Assembly (NCBI GenBank): GCA_025890175.1
Contig: JANPYM010000012.1
Span: forward strand, 89,785-153,784
DNA length: 64,000 nt
DNA from: Ciborinia camelliae
Taxonomy: Eukaryota > Ascomycota > Leotiomycetes > Helotiales > Sclerotiniaceae
Direction: 5' to 3'
Part shown: positions 34,306-47,708 of the stretch, piece after piece
Position numbering within the stretch: the first letter of the stretch is position 1
How the letters are laid out: the number at the start of each line of letters is the position of its first letter
Notes under the pieces: generated by a model
The model's input: the letters and a program-made list of their open reading frames with translations, nothing else
What the model was told of the DNA's origin: nothing
The model's database searches: none
Program-made: the position numbers and the translations under genes

Positions 34306-35662
34306 ATGTGGCAAAAAGAAGATCCATTCATCACTCCCATCACTTCACCCAACCTTCCTTATAGATGGGCAGCAACTCGTCGTCATTCACGCTTCTCTGG
34401 ACTTCGAGTGACGCCGACGAGAATTGGACTGGCACTAGTCTTTTGTGGTTGTCTGTACTGGTTTCATGGATTATTGACATTCACATTTTCGGTCCCAGTT
34501 ACCAATTACAATACTACATCATGGAATGGTCCACCTACAGACCATAATACCACGCTCATTCCCGCCGTTGCCTTCCAACCTCCCGAATCCAATCCGTACC
34601 GAGCTCCGGACTCGATGGATACCTTTTCATCGTATAAATTTCGCAATTCTTGCAATGTTTCCTCGCTGGATCTTCATGCTCCTTTCGGTCCTCTCTGCTC
34701 GGATCGTCAGTCCTTGCTCACGGCTATGGGCTCCGGTGGTCGCATTGGATTCGATGCGCCGTATATGCCGAGGGATTGCGACTTTCGTTGGTTTTCGTCG
34801 GAAGAGATCTGTGAGATCTTTGGCAGGTTTGAAAAAGTGCTGGTCATTGGTGATAGCATGTTGAGACATGTTACGGGAAGCTTCAATATCTTTTTGAGGA
34901 AGGATCTTGGGTATGGTGCGGTGACGGATTGGAATTTTACCCCGCAAGAGAGGTGAGAGTTTGTCTGTCTTGATGTCGTTGCGTGGATCTTTCTTTGCAT
35001 TGTCAAAATACTTATGCAAAAGTCTAGGAAGGAGTGCTTTTGTAATGAACAGTTTGATGTTAAGGCTTGTTCGGTGCAGGGGATATATAAAACTTCGGAT
35101 GTCGATGCTCATGATCCAGGAAGTATCTCCTGTTCCAATCCTATCAATGTGATAAGTGAGTACCATTCTCCATCAATCCAGACAGAAGAAACTCGCCCTA
35201 ACCATTCTCCCAGTGGAAGAAATCGTCTACCACGTCATTCCCTCGGACGAAATCTCTCGCCTCCGCTCCTCCCTCCTCCTCCACCCCACCTCCAAACCCA
35301 TCGCCATCATCTTCGGCCACGGCCTCTGGTCCGATCTCGACCTCCCCAAAACCATCCAATGGCTCGACTCGCTGCTCGCGCTCATCAACGCCTCCCTCGA
35401 TCTCGGAAAGTGGAAAGGCCTCTTCGTCACGCCGAATGCGGCCGGTAGGGAAAAAACCGATGAGTGGATCGTGAGTCAGGGCAATAAAGCGCTCATGTTG
35501 TATGAGGAGGCGGTCGGCATCCAGGCGAGAAATCGTGGCCTCGATCATTTGGGCACGTGGAATATGAGTATTCAGGCGAGGACTTATGATGGCGTCCATT
35601 TGGATCTGAGGGGGAATTTGGTTAAGGGGATGATGATTGTTAATTGGTTGGCTTTGTTGTGA
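34306..35662 (+). CDS. Membrane-anchored SGNH/Cas1-like carbohydrate acyl-esterase or acetyltransferase
   Basis: Three exons, 34306..34952, 35028..35155 and 35214..35662, give 407 aa. I chose the last acceptor (CTCCCAG at 35207-35213) because it alone gives a 58-nt intron with a CCTAAC branch site and an open frame. One N-terminal helix at about 38-62 suggests a type II membrane protein of the secretory pathway, with several N-glycosylation sequons after it. GDSMLRH at 182-188 is the SGNH block-I serine motif, and DGVHLD near the C-terminus supplies the Asp-x-x-His pair. IIFGHGLWSDLDLPKT lies between them. This pattern fits the PC-esterase/Cas1 group that handles O-acetyl groups on glycans. 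The direction of the reaction is unknown. Confidence 0.82.
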
Positions 35663-35866
35663 TGGGATGGGATGGGATGGGATGGGATGGTGGGTTTGGT
35701 GGTTTTTGTTGGGGGGGAGGGAGGGAGGGAGGGAAGGGAATGGGGGGGGAGGGAGGGAAGGGAAGGAGAGCAGAGCAGAGGGATTAGCTCTTGATTCATA
35801 TTCATATCCATATTCATATTCATGATTACAATTCATATTCATAGTCACCTCGTTGGTATGGATGTA

Positions 35867-35898
<32 letters not shown>

Positions 35899-38800
35899 GA
35901 GGTCTGGAATCGTAATGTAATTCTAATGATAATTTTCGCTACCTTGCCTACCTAGGTATCTAGCTTGGAATCGCACGGGGAAGGATTGTATGGGGATTGT
36001 ATTTGTATAGTGGTGTGTTGTATAGGAGAGATGGGTGAGGAGAGGTACCCAAGTACCTAGGTCCCTGAAGTTAATCTGTTTTTTTGTTTCCCAGGAATTC
36101 AGTAGTTACTACCTACCTACCTAATTAACAAACAACATTGAGAATTCGATACTAGTGATTCTACGGACGTAGTCACGTAGTCACGTAGGTTTTGGGTTGG
36201 GTATATATATATACATATATATATACTATATTATATATAACCTTTCATCTAATTCATGTGGGAAAGCCGAGGTCCTTGACGGTCCTTGACGCCGACTTCG
36301 AATTCGAATTCGATGGTTGTTCAGTGCAAAATGCAAAATGCAAAATGCAAAATGCAAAATGAATTCTAGAAAGATTGGATTTGTTTTCTTCCTTTTATAT
36401 AGATGGGAAACGTTTCATTTTTTTATTTTTATTTTTGTCTTGTGGTTTGGTTTGTGGTTTGGTTTGGTTTGGTTTGGTTTGGTTTAGTCGGAAAAATGTG
36501 GAGTTGATGGTTTTTTTATAATATATCAAATAGTATTTATCTTTGTGGATATGAAGACTCGGGGGTATATGATCTGCGAATGCAAGTGGTGGTGTGGTAT
36601 ACGTATGAGAGGTACTATGAGATATGAGATATGAGGAATTGAGTATTCTGTATATTCGTCTGCTTCAGTGCTTCAGTGCTTCAGTGCTCCTTTTATTATT
36701 CAGTAGAGAAGAATTATCTGAATAGGTACCTATAGTTATCCTCCGTTCTTAATAAGTTGGTCTTGTTAAGAGATTAGGTATATAATTCCCTTCTTCTATC
36801 TTTTAATGCCTAACCAAGTAAACAATGAATCCTCGTATATAAGGTGTAACTATAGTTTAATCCCAGTTGCTAGCTCATAAATGATCTCATCACACTTTTT
36901 TGGTATAATTTTCGTACGCAAATGCTAATGCAAATGAACATGGAATTAATATTGTCATCACGTTTTTCTCTCCATACTTTTGTGGTCCATCTACCGCTAT
37001 ATCTGTTGTTCGTTAGGGTTGGTATTTCTTTACCACTGTCACTACCGCCGGTGTACCGCCAATGATGATAGTAAGGTAAGGATTCATGACGCGATGTTAC
37101 TTCTCTATTTGTCGATTTGATAACCCTAGAAACTTCCAAGGATACACGAGTCGTCGATTCGTCAAATTTGTGATTCTCCCGCTTCCCAGAAGACCTATGG
37201 TAGGATAATCCATATATCCCATGAAAGTCTCTAGCTTATTTCCGTGGATGACCATCAGAGCTGTAGACATGGTCTAGCAAGGGGTTTTATACCAGTTGTA
37301 GGTTAGGAATCAGTCTCGTGATACTCCTCGGTGTATAACCACTTGATTGAAGATAAGGAAGTTCTTTTTCCTCAGTTTCTTTGCTATATTCATATTGACT
37401 GACTCTTATCTTAGCTGTGGTATTTAAATCATCAGTGATCATCATATCACTCCGTCTTTTTTCTCGCTCAAACAAATATACTGTGATTTGAAGAAGCGAT
37501 TCTCCAGGAGGGTGGCAATATTCTTTCGGTTTATGATATGATCTGAGAAATACGCGATTGGAGATACTTATTTATGTAGAACAGACAAGAGTAAGATTAC
37601 ATTGGATTAGATAGATAGGAATTGGTTGATATTTTCGTTGTTCATTTTTCAAGTTTCATTGCCTACTTTAATGATGGGATCTTCATCGATTTCGAATCAT
37701 GTAAATATTCTTGCAGGATCGTAGTTCTGACCAGTGGCTTTTCCCCTGTCCAAGTTTCTTGAGGTAATTCAGAAATGATTAGATTGGTGATATATATCAA
37801 TTGACACACCACGCCAAACCAAAAAAGCCGACAACCTTACATCATTCTAAAAAGGAAGTTTCTTTTTCCATAGTCGTAAATCCTTAGAGATACAGAGAGG
37901 TTTCTTTTATACTTCTTCTGTCAGAAACTTTCCTGATCTCTTAAAATCCAAGACCACCCTAGTTAAGTGTACTCTATCCATAGCGCTTGACTTCAAGTTT
38001 CCAAGTTGAGTGAACGGACGGATAATATTCACCACGCTACACTATTCAGATTCTGCTTCCTAGTATGCGGAATATATAAGAGCTCATCTTTCTTTCGCAT
38101 CTTTTTTTCGAGTCAAATAAATAGCTAGTCAATCCATTTGCAGTTGTCTCCATGGCTTCTCGGATAAGCTAAGAATTGTGTTTCGTTTGGTCCCTAAAGT
38201 ATCAGTTGCTGAATTGAATTACTGAGAAGTCTAGCTCGGAAGGAACTTTTAGTTGAGTATTTTGAATCTTCATTGTCGATTTAAAGGAATCTTTCCACTG
38301 CTGGTGATTGGGTGATTAGGTGATTGTTTTCGGCTGCAATTTTTGGTTGATGTTCAAGTTGATATCTAAGTTGATATCTAAGTTGATATCTAAGTTGATA
38401 TCTAAGTTGATATCTAAGTTGATATCTAAGTTGATATCTAATAGTGATGTAAAGAGTACACGTAACATTGATGTGAGAAGTCATAGTCAACTTTTAATTG
38501 AGTGTTCCTATAGCATCTCCAATTGTGATCTGCCGAAAATTGCTTCTTGGAATTGGCGCTGCGGTCACCCAGTATCAAGACTTTTTGCTCAATTGGTAAT
38601 GATTATATCGTATATGGAATGAAAGTAGACATCTATTTGAACAAGACTTGATTCACCCTGGAAGAATTTGATAATGTGCACACAGTGGTAAATGTAGGTA
38701 TTCGTAGAAAATATACTATCGTTCTTCATTTCTCATCTCGGAAATATATACGCAGATCAACTGCTCGCATTCAGTTCTAAAACATCCACACGCTCACCAA

Positions 38801-38925
38801 AAGTAAATACACGAAGAGAAGTTTCCTCATATCTCAATCCCCTCACTCATCCATCCATTCATCACTACCCCGCTTTCCATATCCCCGCCAACCCGGTAGC
38901 CGAAAATTTCACTGCCATCCCCTAC
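35663..38925. other. Long intergenic region, no gene seen
   Basis: Holds GGGAT and GGGA tracts at 35663-35770, (TA)n stretches near 35868 and 36210, an AAAATGC array near 36330-36360, GGTTT repeats near 36450-36480 and GTGCTTCA repeats near 36665. No frame resembles a protein. Confidence 0.55.
38355..38440. repeat. 12-bp tandem repeat AAGTTGATATCT, about 7 copies
   Basis: Perfect tandem copies of AAGTTGATATCT. Because 12 is a multiple of 3 it keeps short frames open on both strands (Lys-Leu-Ile-Ser and Arg-Tyr-Gln-Leu repeats), but nothing indicates a gene. Confidence 0.93.
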
Positions 38926-39719
38926 TTAGTACTTTTCAACAGCACTATTCACCGCCGCCACAAAATCCGTCCACATGGAACTCTCACTCGTATATTTCAC
39001 AGTCGTGATATAGATCTGCGAAACCCCCGAGTCCACAATGGAATTGATAGTAGAGGTTTGTTGATCCGAGGAACCGCTAAAATCATAAAGAATCACCGAG
39101 CTTTTTCTTCCCTCAATAGATGAGATTTTCTTCAGGGAATCACCTGTCCCAGATGAGTAGGTTGAATAAGAGTCTTCGATCATGACGATTTTGTCGGCGA
39201 TATCAAAGAATTGTCCGTCGGCGATGGTTCCGGGGTTGAAAGTAACAGTGAAATTCAAAGCATGAGCATTGGCGGCGATGGAGGACATGTAAGTGGAGGA
39301 ACTGGAAGTCCATTGATTGACTGCGTCGTCGAAAAATATCCCATCGATACCGATGTCACTTTGGGTATACGTGGACCAATATTTATCTATTTCATCATCA
39401 GTCTTGGGTTTCTTACTTCCACACGATCAATTTACTCACAAGTCTCGACCTCCTGATCGACATCCGCCGTACTCTTAGCCATATATCTGGTATCGACATA
39501 TCCCAACAATTTCACGTTGTCATACTTTGTCAAACTGCTAATTCCGGTAATATATCCAGCATCTGGATAGTCATTAATGACTCCTGGTCCAGAGCTCGGG
39601 TTGACAATGATGGTAAATGGAAGATGGGGGTACGCTGCAACAGCATTGGTAACCCAATTCCATGCTCCTTGACTAGGGTAAAGGTAAAGAGGAAGAAGAA
39701 TCGATGTAGCAAGAACCAT
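38926..39719 (-). CDS. Spherulation-specific family 4 (spherulin-4-like) protein
   Basis: Two exons, 39719..39440 and 39386..38926, give 246 aa. The intron is GTGAGT...ATAG, 53 nt. The start is ILLPLYLYPSQGAWNW with VNPSSGPG, then LLGYVDTRYMAKS. After the intron the protein reads GIDGIFFDDAVNQW, VTFNPGTIADGQFFD and VILYDFSG. These are the core strands of spherulin-4-like proteins; the paired Asp in FFDDA is the likely active-site region, as in related glycoside-hydrolase-like barrels. There is no signal peptide. It is a paralog of the truncated gene at 1-906, with the same exon 1 length and phase. This complete copy shows the expected family size. Confidence 0.87.
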
Positions 39720-42700
39720 TTTTGCGATTTGTACTGTAAGGAGTGAACGAGTAATTTAATATATGTACAGAGAAAGAGTATCCAGACTCGAATGTATTGC
39801 GATGAAAGATTGAAAAGATTGAAAAAGATTGAATTTTATGAAGGAGAGAGTGACTAGGAGAGAGAGGAGAATGAGAGACTATAACGTGATAAGATGTGAG
39901 GTATTACGAAAGATAAGGAAAGTGGCCCTAATATATATGATGTGAGATGCGATGGAAAATCTTTCAATAGAGTAGCAGCGGGTCATGCTGCTCTCCTTTA
40001 ATTTATAATCTACGCGAGTTTCGGATGGGAGGAGGTTTGGGCTGATTTGAGATTGATTAATTGTCAATCCCAACGGGATCTTTTAGGTAGGTAACCTATG
40101 AGAAAACCAATCATCTTCCCAACGCGCGTGCGTCAATCATTCATTCGTGCCATATCATGGTGTTTAGCCGCCTTTATTAGAGCTTTCTATCCGGATTACA
40201 TCCTTGGGAGTGGATCAGAAGGATCATGAAACGAAGCATAGAATCTGACAATCGAAGAAGCTTAAGATGGAGAAACAAATAAAGTTGTGAGAGGATTGAG
40301 AGTATTACTGTATCAGGTGGTATTTTTACCATTCTTGTGGCTGTGTATCCCAATCCGGTAATCGGGACTCCCTATATCCTGGATAAAAGACTTTCTTGGC
40401 TAGCTGGAGTGCCCGCATCCTCCGGCATTGTGTAACCTAGTACAAATGACTAAAAAGTATTAACTGTAAGCCGTCGATTGGTTGTCATCGAAGGATTTTG
40501 TTTGCGATGAAACAAAGTCTTTTTTCTCATGGCACATTCTCCAGATGATAATTGGATCCAACAATCTTTTAGGCCATCTAAATAATGTAATCCTGCGGTG
40601 TTACACAAGTAGTTGATGCAGGGGCAACTGAAAAGAATAAGGCCATTTTGAGTGAGAGCAAACATGAGATGAAACTTAGATGAATGGTCTAGACTTCACT
40701 GATACCTAGGAAATCTCTATTAAGCTTTTGAATTCAAATTGCAAGCAATGAAGTGATCCAATTATATATTGAAATTAGTGAATGGTATGGATGATATATC
40801 GACTCATTTTACATGTTGTACTGTAAAGTTTGTGTCACCCCTGGGAAATATTAAAGAGATTAGATAATTCGACTAAACTTTGGATAATCTTGCTGTGAAA
40901 TTGCTTTTGAAGAAGCATAACTGGTCTAGCCAGACGGTCAAAAGAGAGAAAGGGATCCTCATATTTCGTTCTTTTTGCCATATTATACCTTGGAAGATAA
41001 TCGTAAATCAACAGACAGATTCGGTAAGTGCTTTCTTTACCTCGATACAGAACGGCACGAGGGTGAGAATCGGGCCATAGAAATCAGCCACCAATGCGAG
41101 CATGATAGATTGCTGAATACGTACCTCGCACACACCATCGTCATACAATTCACAGCACAAAAATATACTAATAAAGATGTCAAAATTCATACGGACCGAA
41201 GGAAACCTTTTACTCATCATATCCAGATCTTCCTCGGAAGCATTGGAAAGCTTCGGAGTTTGGAAACAAATTTGGATAAATTTTTAGGCTAAGGACTAAT
41301 AGAAATGGCTAAAGTACGCGTTTGCAACCAATTATTCAATGAGCCTTTTCGTTGTAAAAGAGAAGGCCGCTAAGTACAGATGCACTAGCACACTTGTACA
41401 GAATATCGAGGGCAATATTAAAGATCCAGCAGAAAATCGTCCAGTTGACGGCTTTTCGGCAGCCATCGCCGATGAAAGCAATCTCGGACGGAGAAAAGAA
41501 TGTAGTAAATTCCAACAATCCAGAGTAGATTCCATCTCCTCCTCAAGGCTTCACCATGGGATCACGGAAAGACTTTTTTGAAATGTTAATGGGATAGGCC
41601 AACTACGGCTAAAATCCCCAGACCATAGTTTCCAATAGTTCGGATGGCAGTCCGATAGCTAAAGACTTCTTGATTCTTAAATCCAATTAGAACATTTATC
41701 TCAGTTGGAACATTCAATTGCGTTCAAACATTAAATGGTATCCATTGGATACATTGAAATATCACATCTGGCCTGCTAGTCCGAACTATTGGACACCCTG
41801 CCCCAAACAGACTTCCATACATCCCGATTCTAAAATATGTATACCACAAATTCACAGCTCACCAAATTTCAGATCGCGGAGGCACAATTTCCAAATATGG
41901 GACACGCCTTTTGGCTAATGCATCATTGTAATATTGCAGACCATTCGAGCAAAAAGGTATTCTTGGCCGCTATGGCACCTTGTATTCAAGACTTCAAGGG
42001 TTTAGAATCGAGGTTGTATGGCCGAGGGAAGCACATCTAGAGGGACTAGAGGGAGCGGTTGACTTGGCCCAAGGCTTGGTTTGGGGTGCGAGATGCTGAG
42101 AAGGGAATTGGTTACTTAACTTGAGCACCGTGAGCTGAGAAATCTCACAGTACTTGGTATTTGGAAAAGTATGAACATGTTTAGCCATGGTAATGTGTGA
42201 AATGGTCAGGGTAAATGAGAAGAAAGAGGCTCGACTTCCGTGGTGTTGATGGTGACCATATAGAATGTTTTAGCATAAAACAATAACAAACATGAAATTT
42301 TTGAAGCAATCATTCTAAGCTGAGTAGTCGAAAGATTATACTAGATAATCAATCACTTAGTATATTACTAAAAATTATCCGCATTTTCTGTCGTTTGATT
42401 GGACTAAATATTTGAAACTTTGTGACGTCTAACGCAGAAGCTCATAACGCGACTATATCTGATTACAGTACAGGGTGTGTATAACTACAACATCTACCTT
42501 AATTGCAGATACTGCATTATGAGTTGCGTTAGTTGTTGTGGTCAAGACTTTCCTTACGTCTTGGAAATGAAATGAGATGAGATGAGATGAATTGAAGAAT
42601 GAGAAGTAAAATAAAGGGTGACGTGACAAAATTATAGTCTGGCCATTTTAGGAAGGAGGGGTAAGTGACCACGTTACATATGGCCCCTTCATCTATTCTC

Positions 42701-43120
42701 TTCACACTCGCGAACTTACCGAGCCTATCTAGTCTCACTGATGCCACGAGACTAGACGGGAATGAAATTACTGATTGAACTTTCAATGCTATGTTTCCTA
42801 TCACTTAGTTGTTGGTGAATTATAAGTGTTTCATATCTTGAAGTTTTCAACGAAAATTCCTCAGGGGGGGGGGGGGNNNNNNNNNNAAAAATAACTCTAC
42901 TTCTTGAAATCCTTGTCTTAATAGTGCCTATACAGCCGCCAGCATTACATACAGGCGCAGCCTTCTTATTCGCTTTCAACAAGCGGTGAATCTCCTCCAG
43001 AAGAGCATTAGATCAAAATCTACATCTTTCCGTAATTCGGAGAGTTTGCAGATTCGAAGACGACATCTTCCCTTATCAATCTCCTTAGGTATTTCTTAGT
43101 GTAATAATTAATCCAGATAA
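39720..43120. other. Long intergenic region with possible gene relics
   Basis: There are no convincing genes. Frames on the minus strand at 41008-41220 and 41336-41518 are hydrophobic and could be fragments of a decayed membrane-protein gene, but I cannot join them or name a family. A G run followed by 10 N (42877-42886) marks an assembly gap. Confidence 0.4.
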
Positions 43121-43778
43121 ATGGCTGCCTGGCTTATTTTCTGCATTTCTCAAGTGTCCTCCGAGGTACGTCGGACGATTTTCGTTTGTCTTAGGTTCCT
43201 GCTCAATTTTCTAGACACTCGAGGCTTTTCAAACCCAATCCACCAGATCGACATATGCACCTTCCGATCCCTGGGTTGTTCAGAAGAGCCCTTTGGAAGA
43301 GATCCATGGGCCGGAGCTTTCCAACCCACCCCCATCTTTCACCACGGGATTTAAGGATGCATCGCCTACCGATCTCCAAACATTCATGAAAGAAAAGGCC
43401 GAGGGCCAAAGAGAGTTTCCCGATCTCGACTGTTCGCTCGCGAAGAATGAATTCGTGGTATTAGATGAACGGAGCGCGAGAGATGATACTTGTTTGGTTT
43501 ATCATCGCATGTCGAGCATGCCTGAAGGCTCGGCCGAGGATGAATGGGATGAGGAGAGCTTGGTTCATGAGTGGAAAGTCTGGCGTGTTAAGTTTTTGGT
43601 GGCGTGGCATCTATGTGTTAGTTTGGACAATGGTGATGATGTCGTGTTTAGTATTTGGGAGGAGGAGAAAGCTGCGTATGTTGATAGAGATGGGATCTTC
43701 CAGTTGGCTTACCTTGAGCAAGATAGAGATATGTTTCCGGATTTGGAGAATCGTGTCTCGTGGGGACCAGTTAATTAG
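43121..43778 (+). CDS. Hypothetical protein, 202 aa
   Basis: Two exons, 43121..43165 and 43215..43778. The second exon alone lacks a good ATG, and a 49-nt GTACGT...CTAG intron joins it in frame to an upstream ATG. The protein is acidic. It has FVVLDERSARDDTCLVYH in the middle, then an alternating hydrophobic stretch that contains VEWKV-like and WHLCVSLD strands, and ends VSWGPVN. I do not recognise a domain. The pattern (LDERS..DDTCLV, then DDVVFSIWEEE) resembles small cytosolic proteins of unknown function seen in other fungi. The second exon is well supported by codon pattern; the first exon is only probable. Confidence 0.6.
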
Positions 43779-44604
43779 TAATATAACTGCTTAGATTCCG
43801 GATAATATAAATTCTCACCATGAATAGGTAAGTAATGAAGGGAAAGAATATATGGTGATATAACACAAGACATGCATTCATAAAAGGACATCACAAAGAG
43901 GAAAATTATACATATGAGTTATTTCGAATTTCTATGTGCCAAGGGTCTCCTACCGTGTACATTCCTTGCATGCGCCATTTCAGTCTCATACTGTAAGAAT
44001 TTCCTTTGTGCTCACTCAATCTGCCGATCTAGTGATTTTCCTTCCAATTCTGAGATGTAACCTTTGATATGCCATCTTGATATACATTCGAGCTCAGCAA
44101 AAACAATCTTTGGAGCGACAATTTGAGAGATGGCAGGCTTCTTGTATTATTTCTTGAAATTGATGATGTGTCCCAGAGTCTTCGGTGTGACGGACTGGTG
44201 AACAGGGAAAAGTGGATTTGCCTCGATTTCTTTTGTGAATGCGTTCTTGTGTTTCTTGGATTGTTAAAGTGACAGGTCCTCTGGCATTAGAATTCTTTTT
44301 GGAATGGTTTCCCGAAGATACTTCGCATTGCCATGGTGTCAGCGTTGGACTGTGGAACAGCATCGCCAAGTGTAGTGGAAGGTAGCAGATTGTTAGACGT
44401 AACACCAGCGAGTGGAGAGCGTGGCTGTATCGCGCCGTATCAAAGATCGAAATGATGTTCATTGGGAAGTGCAGTCCTAAAGGAAACATTAGCGGGTGGC
44501 TATATAAGAAATTGGATTCATATGCAACATACATTTTCTTTTGCTTCAGAATTGTTGATGATATCCAATGATCGCCTAACTAGGACGAGAATTTGATTCT
44601 TCAA
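43779..44604. other. Intergenic, no gene seen
   Basis: A minus-strand frame of 146 codons (44094-44534) shows no family motif and is His/Ser/Leu-rich without structure; I do not accept it as a gene. Confidence 0.45.
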
Positions 44605-44881
44605 TTAATTCAACTCAGCATTCGTTGGGGAATGTTCTGCGGGCACATTCTTGATCTTCGCGAATGTGGGATGATGGGCAGGAACATCTGACCAATCCTA
44701 GCAGAATACAAAATTAGCATGCCACGCCGTTTCTATCAGAGTGAAGATTACTACTTACGATAGTACCTTCCAATCTTTCAACGAGTTTGTCAACTTCCGA
44801 CAATAAATCTTGTCCCTCCATCAAACTCGCATGAACTGCCAATAATTTGGCTTTATACTCTTGTTTCTCAATATTACTCAT
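44605..44881 (-). CDS. Small hypothetical protein, 71 aa
   Basis: Two exons, 44881..44759 and 44697..44605, separated by a 61-nt GTAAGT...GCTAG intron in phase 0. Exon 1 encodes a charged amphipathic helix (MSNIEKQEYKAKLLAVHASL, then LLSEVDKLVERLEG) that could form a coiled coil. Exon 2 gives DWSDVPAHHPTFAKIKNVP and a polar tail. Clean consensus splice sites and a compact ORF support a real gene although each exon is tiny. The function is unknown. It is short enough to be missed by length-based gene callers. Confidence 0.55.
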
Positions 44882-45840
44882 CTTGGCCTACGAATGGATA
44901 AAAAGATTAGAAAGATTTTGACACAAACAACAGGAAGCGTGAATAAGGGCGAGGAGCGTGAAATGAGGAAGCTTGTATCGCGCATGGGAAGATTAGAACT
45001 TACCTTGGATGTGCATTCACGTGGATTTACGCGCAAGATCCTCTTAATGAAGAGCTAGGAACTCAAAAAACACCAGCCTGAATTGAGAAAAGATTTTTCA
45101 GATCGATCTTTCTTGAAGTTTTGGTTTTGTAAAAGAAGTCGCAGTACCTAAACAAGTTTGTGGGGGATGAGATGGATTATTGGGTAGGTAGGTAGGTACC
45201 TAAATGATGACAACATTACAAACAACCTGATGACTAATGTTCATTCTCGTGCTCTTCACAAGCTCAAGTTCAAGTTCAGACTGAATCACTCTGCTCTTTG
45301 CTTTGAAATCTTGAGTGGAATGAAATGATTTGCTGTGACGAAATCAATATAATATCATCCGCACTACCTACTCAGTACAAGCTCTACTCTTTTCTTCCAT
45401 TTGATCATCGCTTTTGCCCTGGAAGACCATCCATCACATCGACCCCGATTTCTAACATTAAAATAATATCAATTAATAATTAAACTGCCCACAAGCAATG
45501 CATAACTTCAACGCCATCTCTTCATCTTTATGCCTTCGTATCTCATAAGCGAATGTACCTATACGCATGTAAACTTTTGCATCGCCCCTCTCATCCCTGA
45601 CCCCGCTGTACAGTAATATATACAACTTTAAAGATTGTTTGTAATGAATGAAATGCATCATATCATGTTGCTAATGCCATGCGCGCCCGTGCAAAAAAAA
45701 GAGGAAAAATTAAATATCAAAAGAGAATGAAAAAGAAACTTTAACTGATGTTCATGTACTTTAAGACATCAAGTCATATTATATCATACAGCGAGAAAGA
45801 TTGCGAGAACGGAAAGATTGCACGTATCTCCCAACGCAAT
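44882..45840. other. Intergenic, no gene seen
   Basis: Includes a GGTAGGTAGGTACC motif at 45184 and AT-rich sequence. No credible frame. Confidence 0.5.
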
Positions 45841-46656
45841 TCAAGAAATTCGAAAACCGCTCGTGGCGATCGTTCCCGTAGAATTCATAGGGATACTAGT
45901 CCCAGCATTTGCCTTGAAGAAACACTTTGAATTTATCTCCGGGTAGTTTGGGGAGAATTGGATCCAGGTGGCGGCTAAACATTGTCCATGATTATATCGC
46001 GCGCACGAATCTAAACAGTCATCTAGAGTCGGGCTGGTGATGTTGGCTAGTTCGATATCTTCTCCTTGCGGCGAGGTCAAGTCGATAGCGCAAGCTATTA
46101 GAAATGTGATACTGGGTGTGGGTGTCGTGTAGGTGGTGTTGTTGACATTGGGACAACCGGCCGAGTCCACGAATTCTGTGACTGTGGGCGAGCATCCGGA
46201 AGATGTGCTTGTGGATGCGGACTTGGAGGTTTTACTGGAAATACTTGTGATCAGTCCTATGGAATTTTTGGCTGCAACATGATGATGAAGAAGTTACCTC
46301 GAAGGATTACCATGCTTCCCAACCCATCCTCCAATCCCACCGCCAATTCCCCCTCCTATGAAAAACGATACTACCGCTATCAGGATAATTGGTACCAGGC
46401 CGAATTTATTATTCTTTTGCTTTGGTGGAGGTCTATAAGGTGCAAGATCATATGCTCGTCTTGGTGGTGGAAATTCTTGAAACGGGATATTATCATATTG
46501 TTTTGCTGATGATGATATGAGATGATTTGATGGCCTTCTCCCCGAATATGAACGAACGAAATATTTATCGGGTGAAGTCAGGTGCGGGGATTGTTCTTCA
46601 GGAACGACTTCCGGTCCCTCACTTGATATATGCAAGGGTCTGATTTGGTACCCCAT
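45841..46656 (-). CDS. Single-pass membrane protein with PAN/Apple-like cysteine-rich ectodomain
   Basis: Two exons, 46656..46298 and 46234..45841, give 250 aa. The acceptor at 46235 was chosen over a nearer CAG because only it keeps the frame; a CTGAT branch site precedes it. Residues 1-84 are a Pro/Ser-rich cytoplasmic tail. A helix at about 86-108 is followed by a glycine-rich GGGIGGGIGG run. The outside part has a Ser/Thr stalk and a six- to seven-cysteine module (LIACAIDLTSPQGEDI, LDDCLDSCARYN, CLAATW, SKCFFKA), like the PAN/Apple-type modules common in fungal surface proteins. A binding function at the cell surface is inferred. Confidence 0.75.
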
Positions 46657-47708
46657 TTCGGCGATTGAATGATCACATCCAAATTGTGTTAATGTGATGC
46701 TAATGAAGGACTGAAAGGAATTGCATGTTTGAGAAACACGAAGGAAGGAATAAGGTTAAATTGTTTGGAAATGGCTCACTTGTACTTGTATTCAAGTTCT
46801 GACATTATCCCACCTCCATTTTTCGAAATAGATAGCAAACGTCTTTTTTCCTTTCGGCTTTTGGGGCGCAGTGGGCGCAAGAATCAATATATGCTGCATA
46901 TATTCTGCAGCGGGGTTGTTTTTATACGCAACGTGATTGGCTTCAATCGTTAAAAACTTGCGCCACATGAACACAACGCAAATCAACAATCAGAAAGTTG
47001 CAAGGATTTGATGAACATGATGCTTATTTGGTGTTAAGTTCACCAAATGTGGTAGACGCGAGAGCAACATTGCCATCATGGAGGGGAGACTAGGTAACAA
47101 TTCTGGTCATCACTTGAAGACCTATTGCCGCCATGAGCCTCGGTGAGATTGAATTGTTCTTCATAAGTCGAGTAGAGAAATGCAACTTAGGTAAGACTTA
47201 TCATAAGACTTATGAAGTTTGGATATTGTCATCGCCTTCAATGTGAGAGATTCATCTTCTTACTTCCACTCGAAAATAGATCTAACATCACACACCAACA
47301 AGTCGGTCGGAAATTGTATATGCCCAGTCGAGGTGGAAATTAACGACCCCTGAAAACAGGGTGGTTTTCACCGCTTTCTGATTGTGAATGAGCAGAAAAG
47401 GTTTTGACGGCAATTCAAGGCGGTAAGACTCGATCCCCTCTCGCATTTCGTCCCAAGCTCATCTCATCAAACAATGCCCGTGACGCTTGATCGTCAACTT
47501 TCTCTTCCGTTGATGAAAAAGCTTCCATTCATCGTGAGAGCTGAAGTGCAGGGAGGCAATTCATTCATGGGGAAAGTTCTCAGTGTTTATCCTCCACCGT
47601 ATTTTGTCAGACCCAGCCCCGAATTCTCCGTCAATGAACCCTCAGCTAGTTAAACTGGATTTCGAATGTAAATGTAAATATAACCTTCGCATATTAGGCT
47701 CCAGCTAG
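46657..47708. other. Intergenic, no confident gene
   Basis: A 59-codon plus-strand frame at 47474-47653 (start MPVTLDRQLSLPLMKKLPF) is the only notable one. It has no recognisable motif, so I leave it uncalled. Confidence 0.4.

Noticed and set aside
41008..41518. Hydrophobic minus-strand fragments (ALVADFYGPILTLVPF and WTIFCWIFNIALDI)
   Set aside because: They could be relics of a membrane-protein gene, but I could not join them with splice sites or match a family.
44094..44534. 146-codon minus-strand frame
   Set aside because: It has no domain, an unusual composition and no support from neighbouring splice sites.
47474..47653. 59-codon plus-strand frame starting MPVTLDRQLS
   Set aside because: It has no motif, no intron and no conserved context; chance is as likely as a gene.
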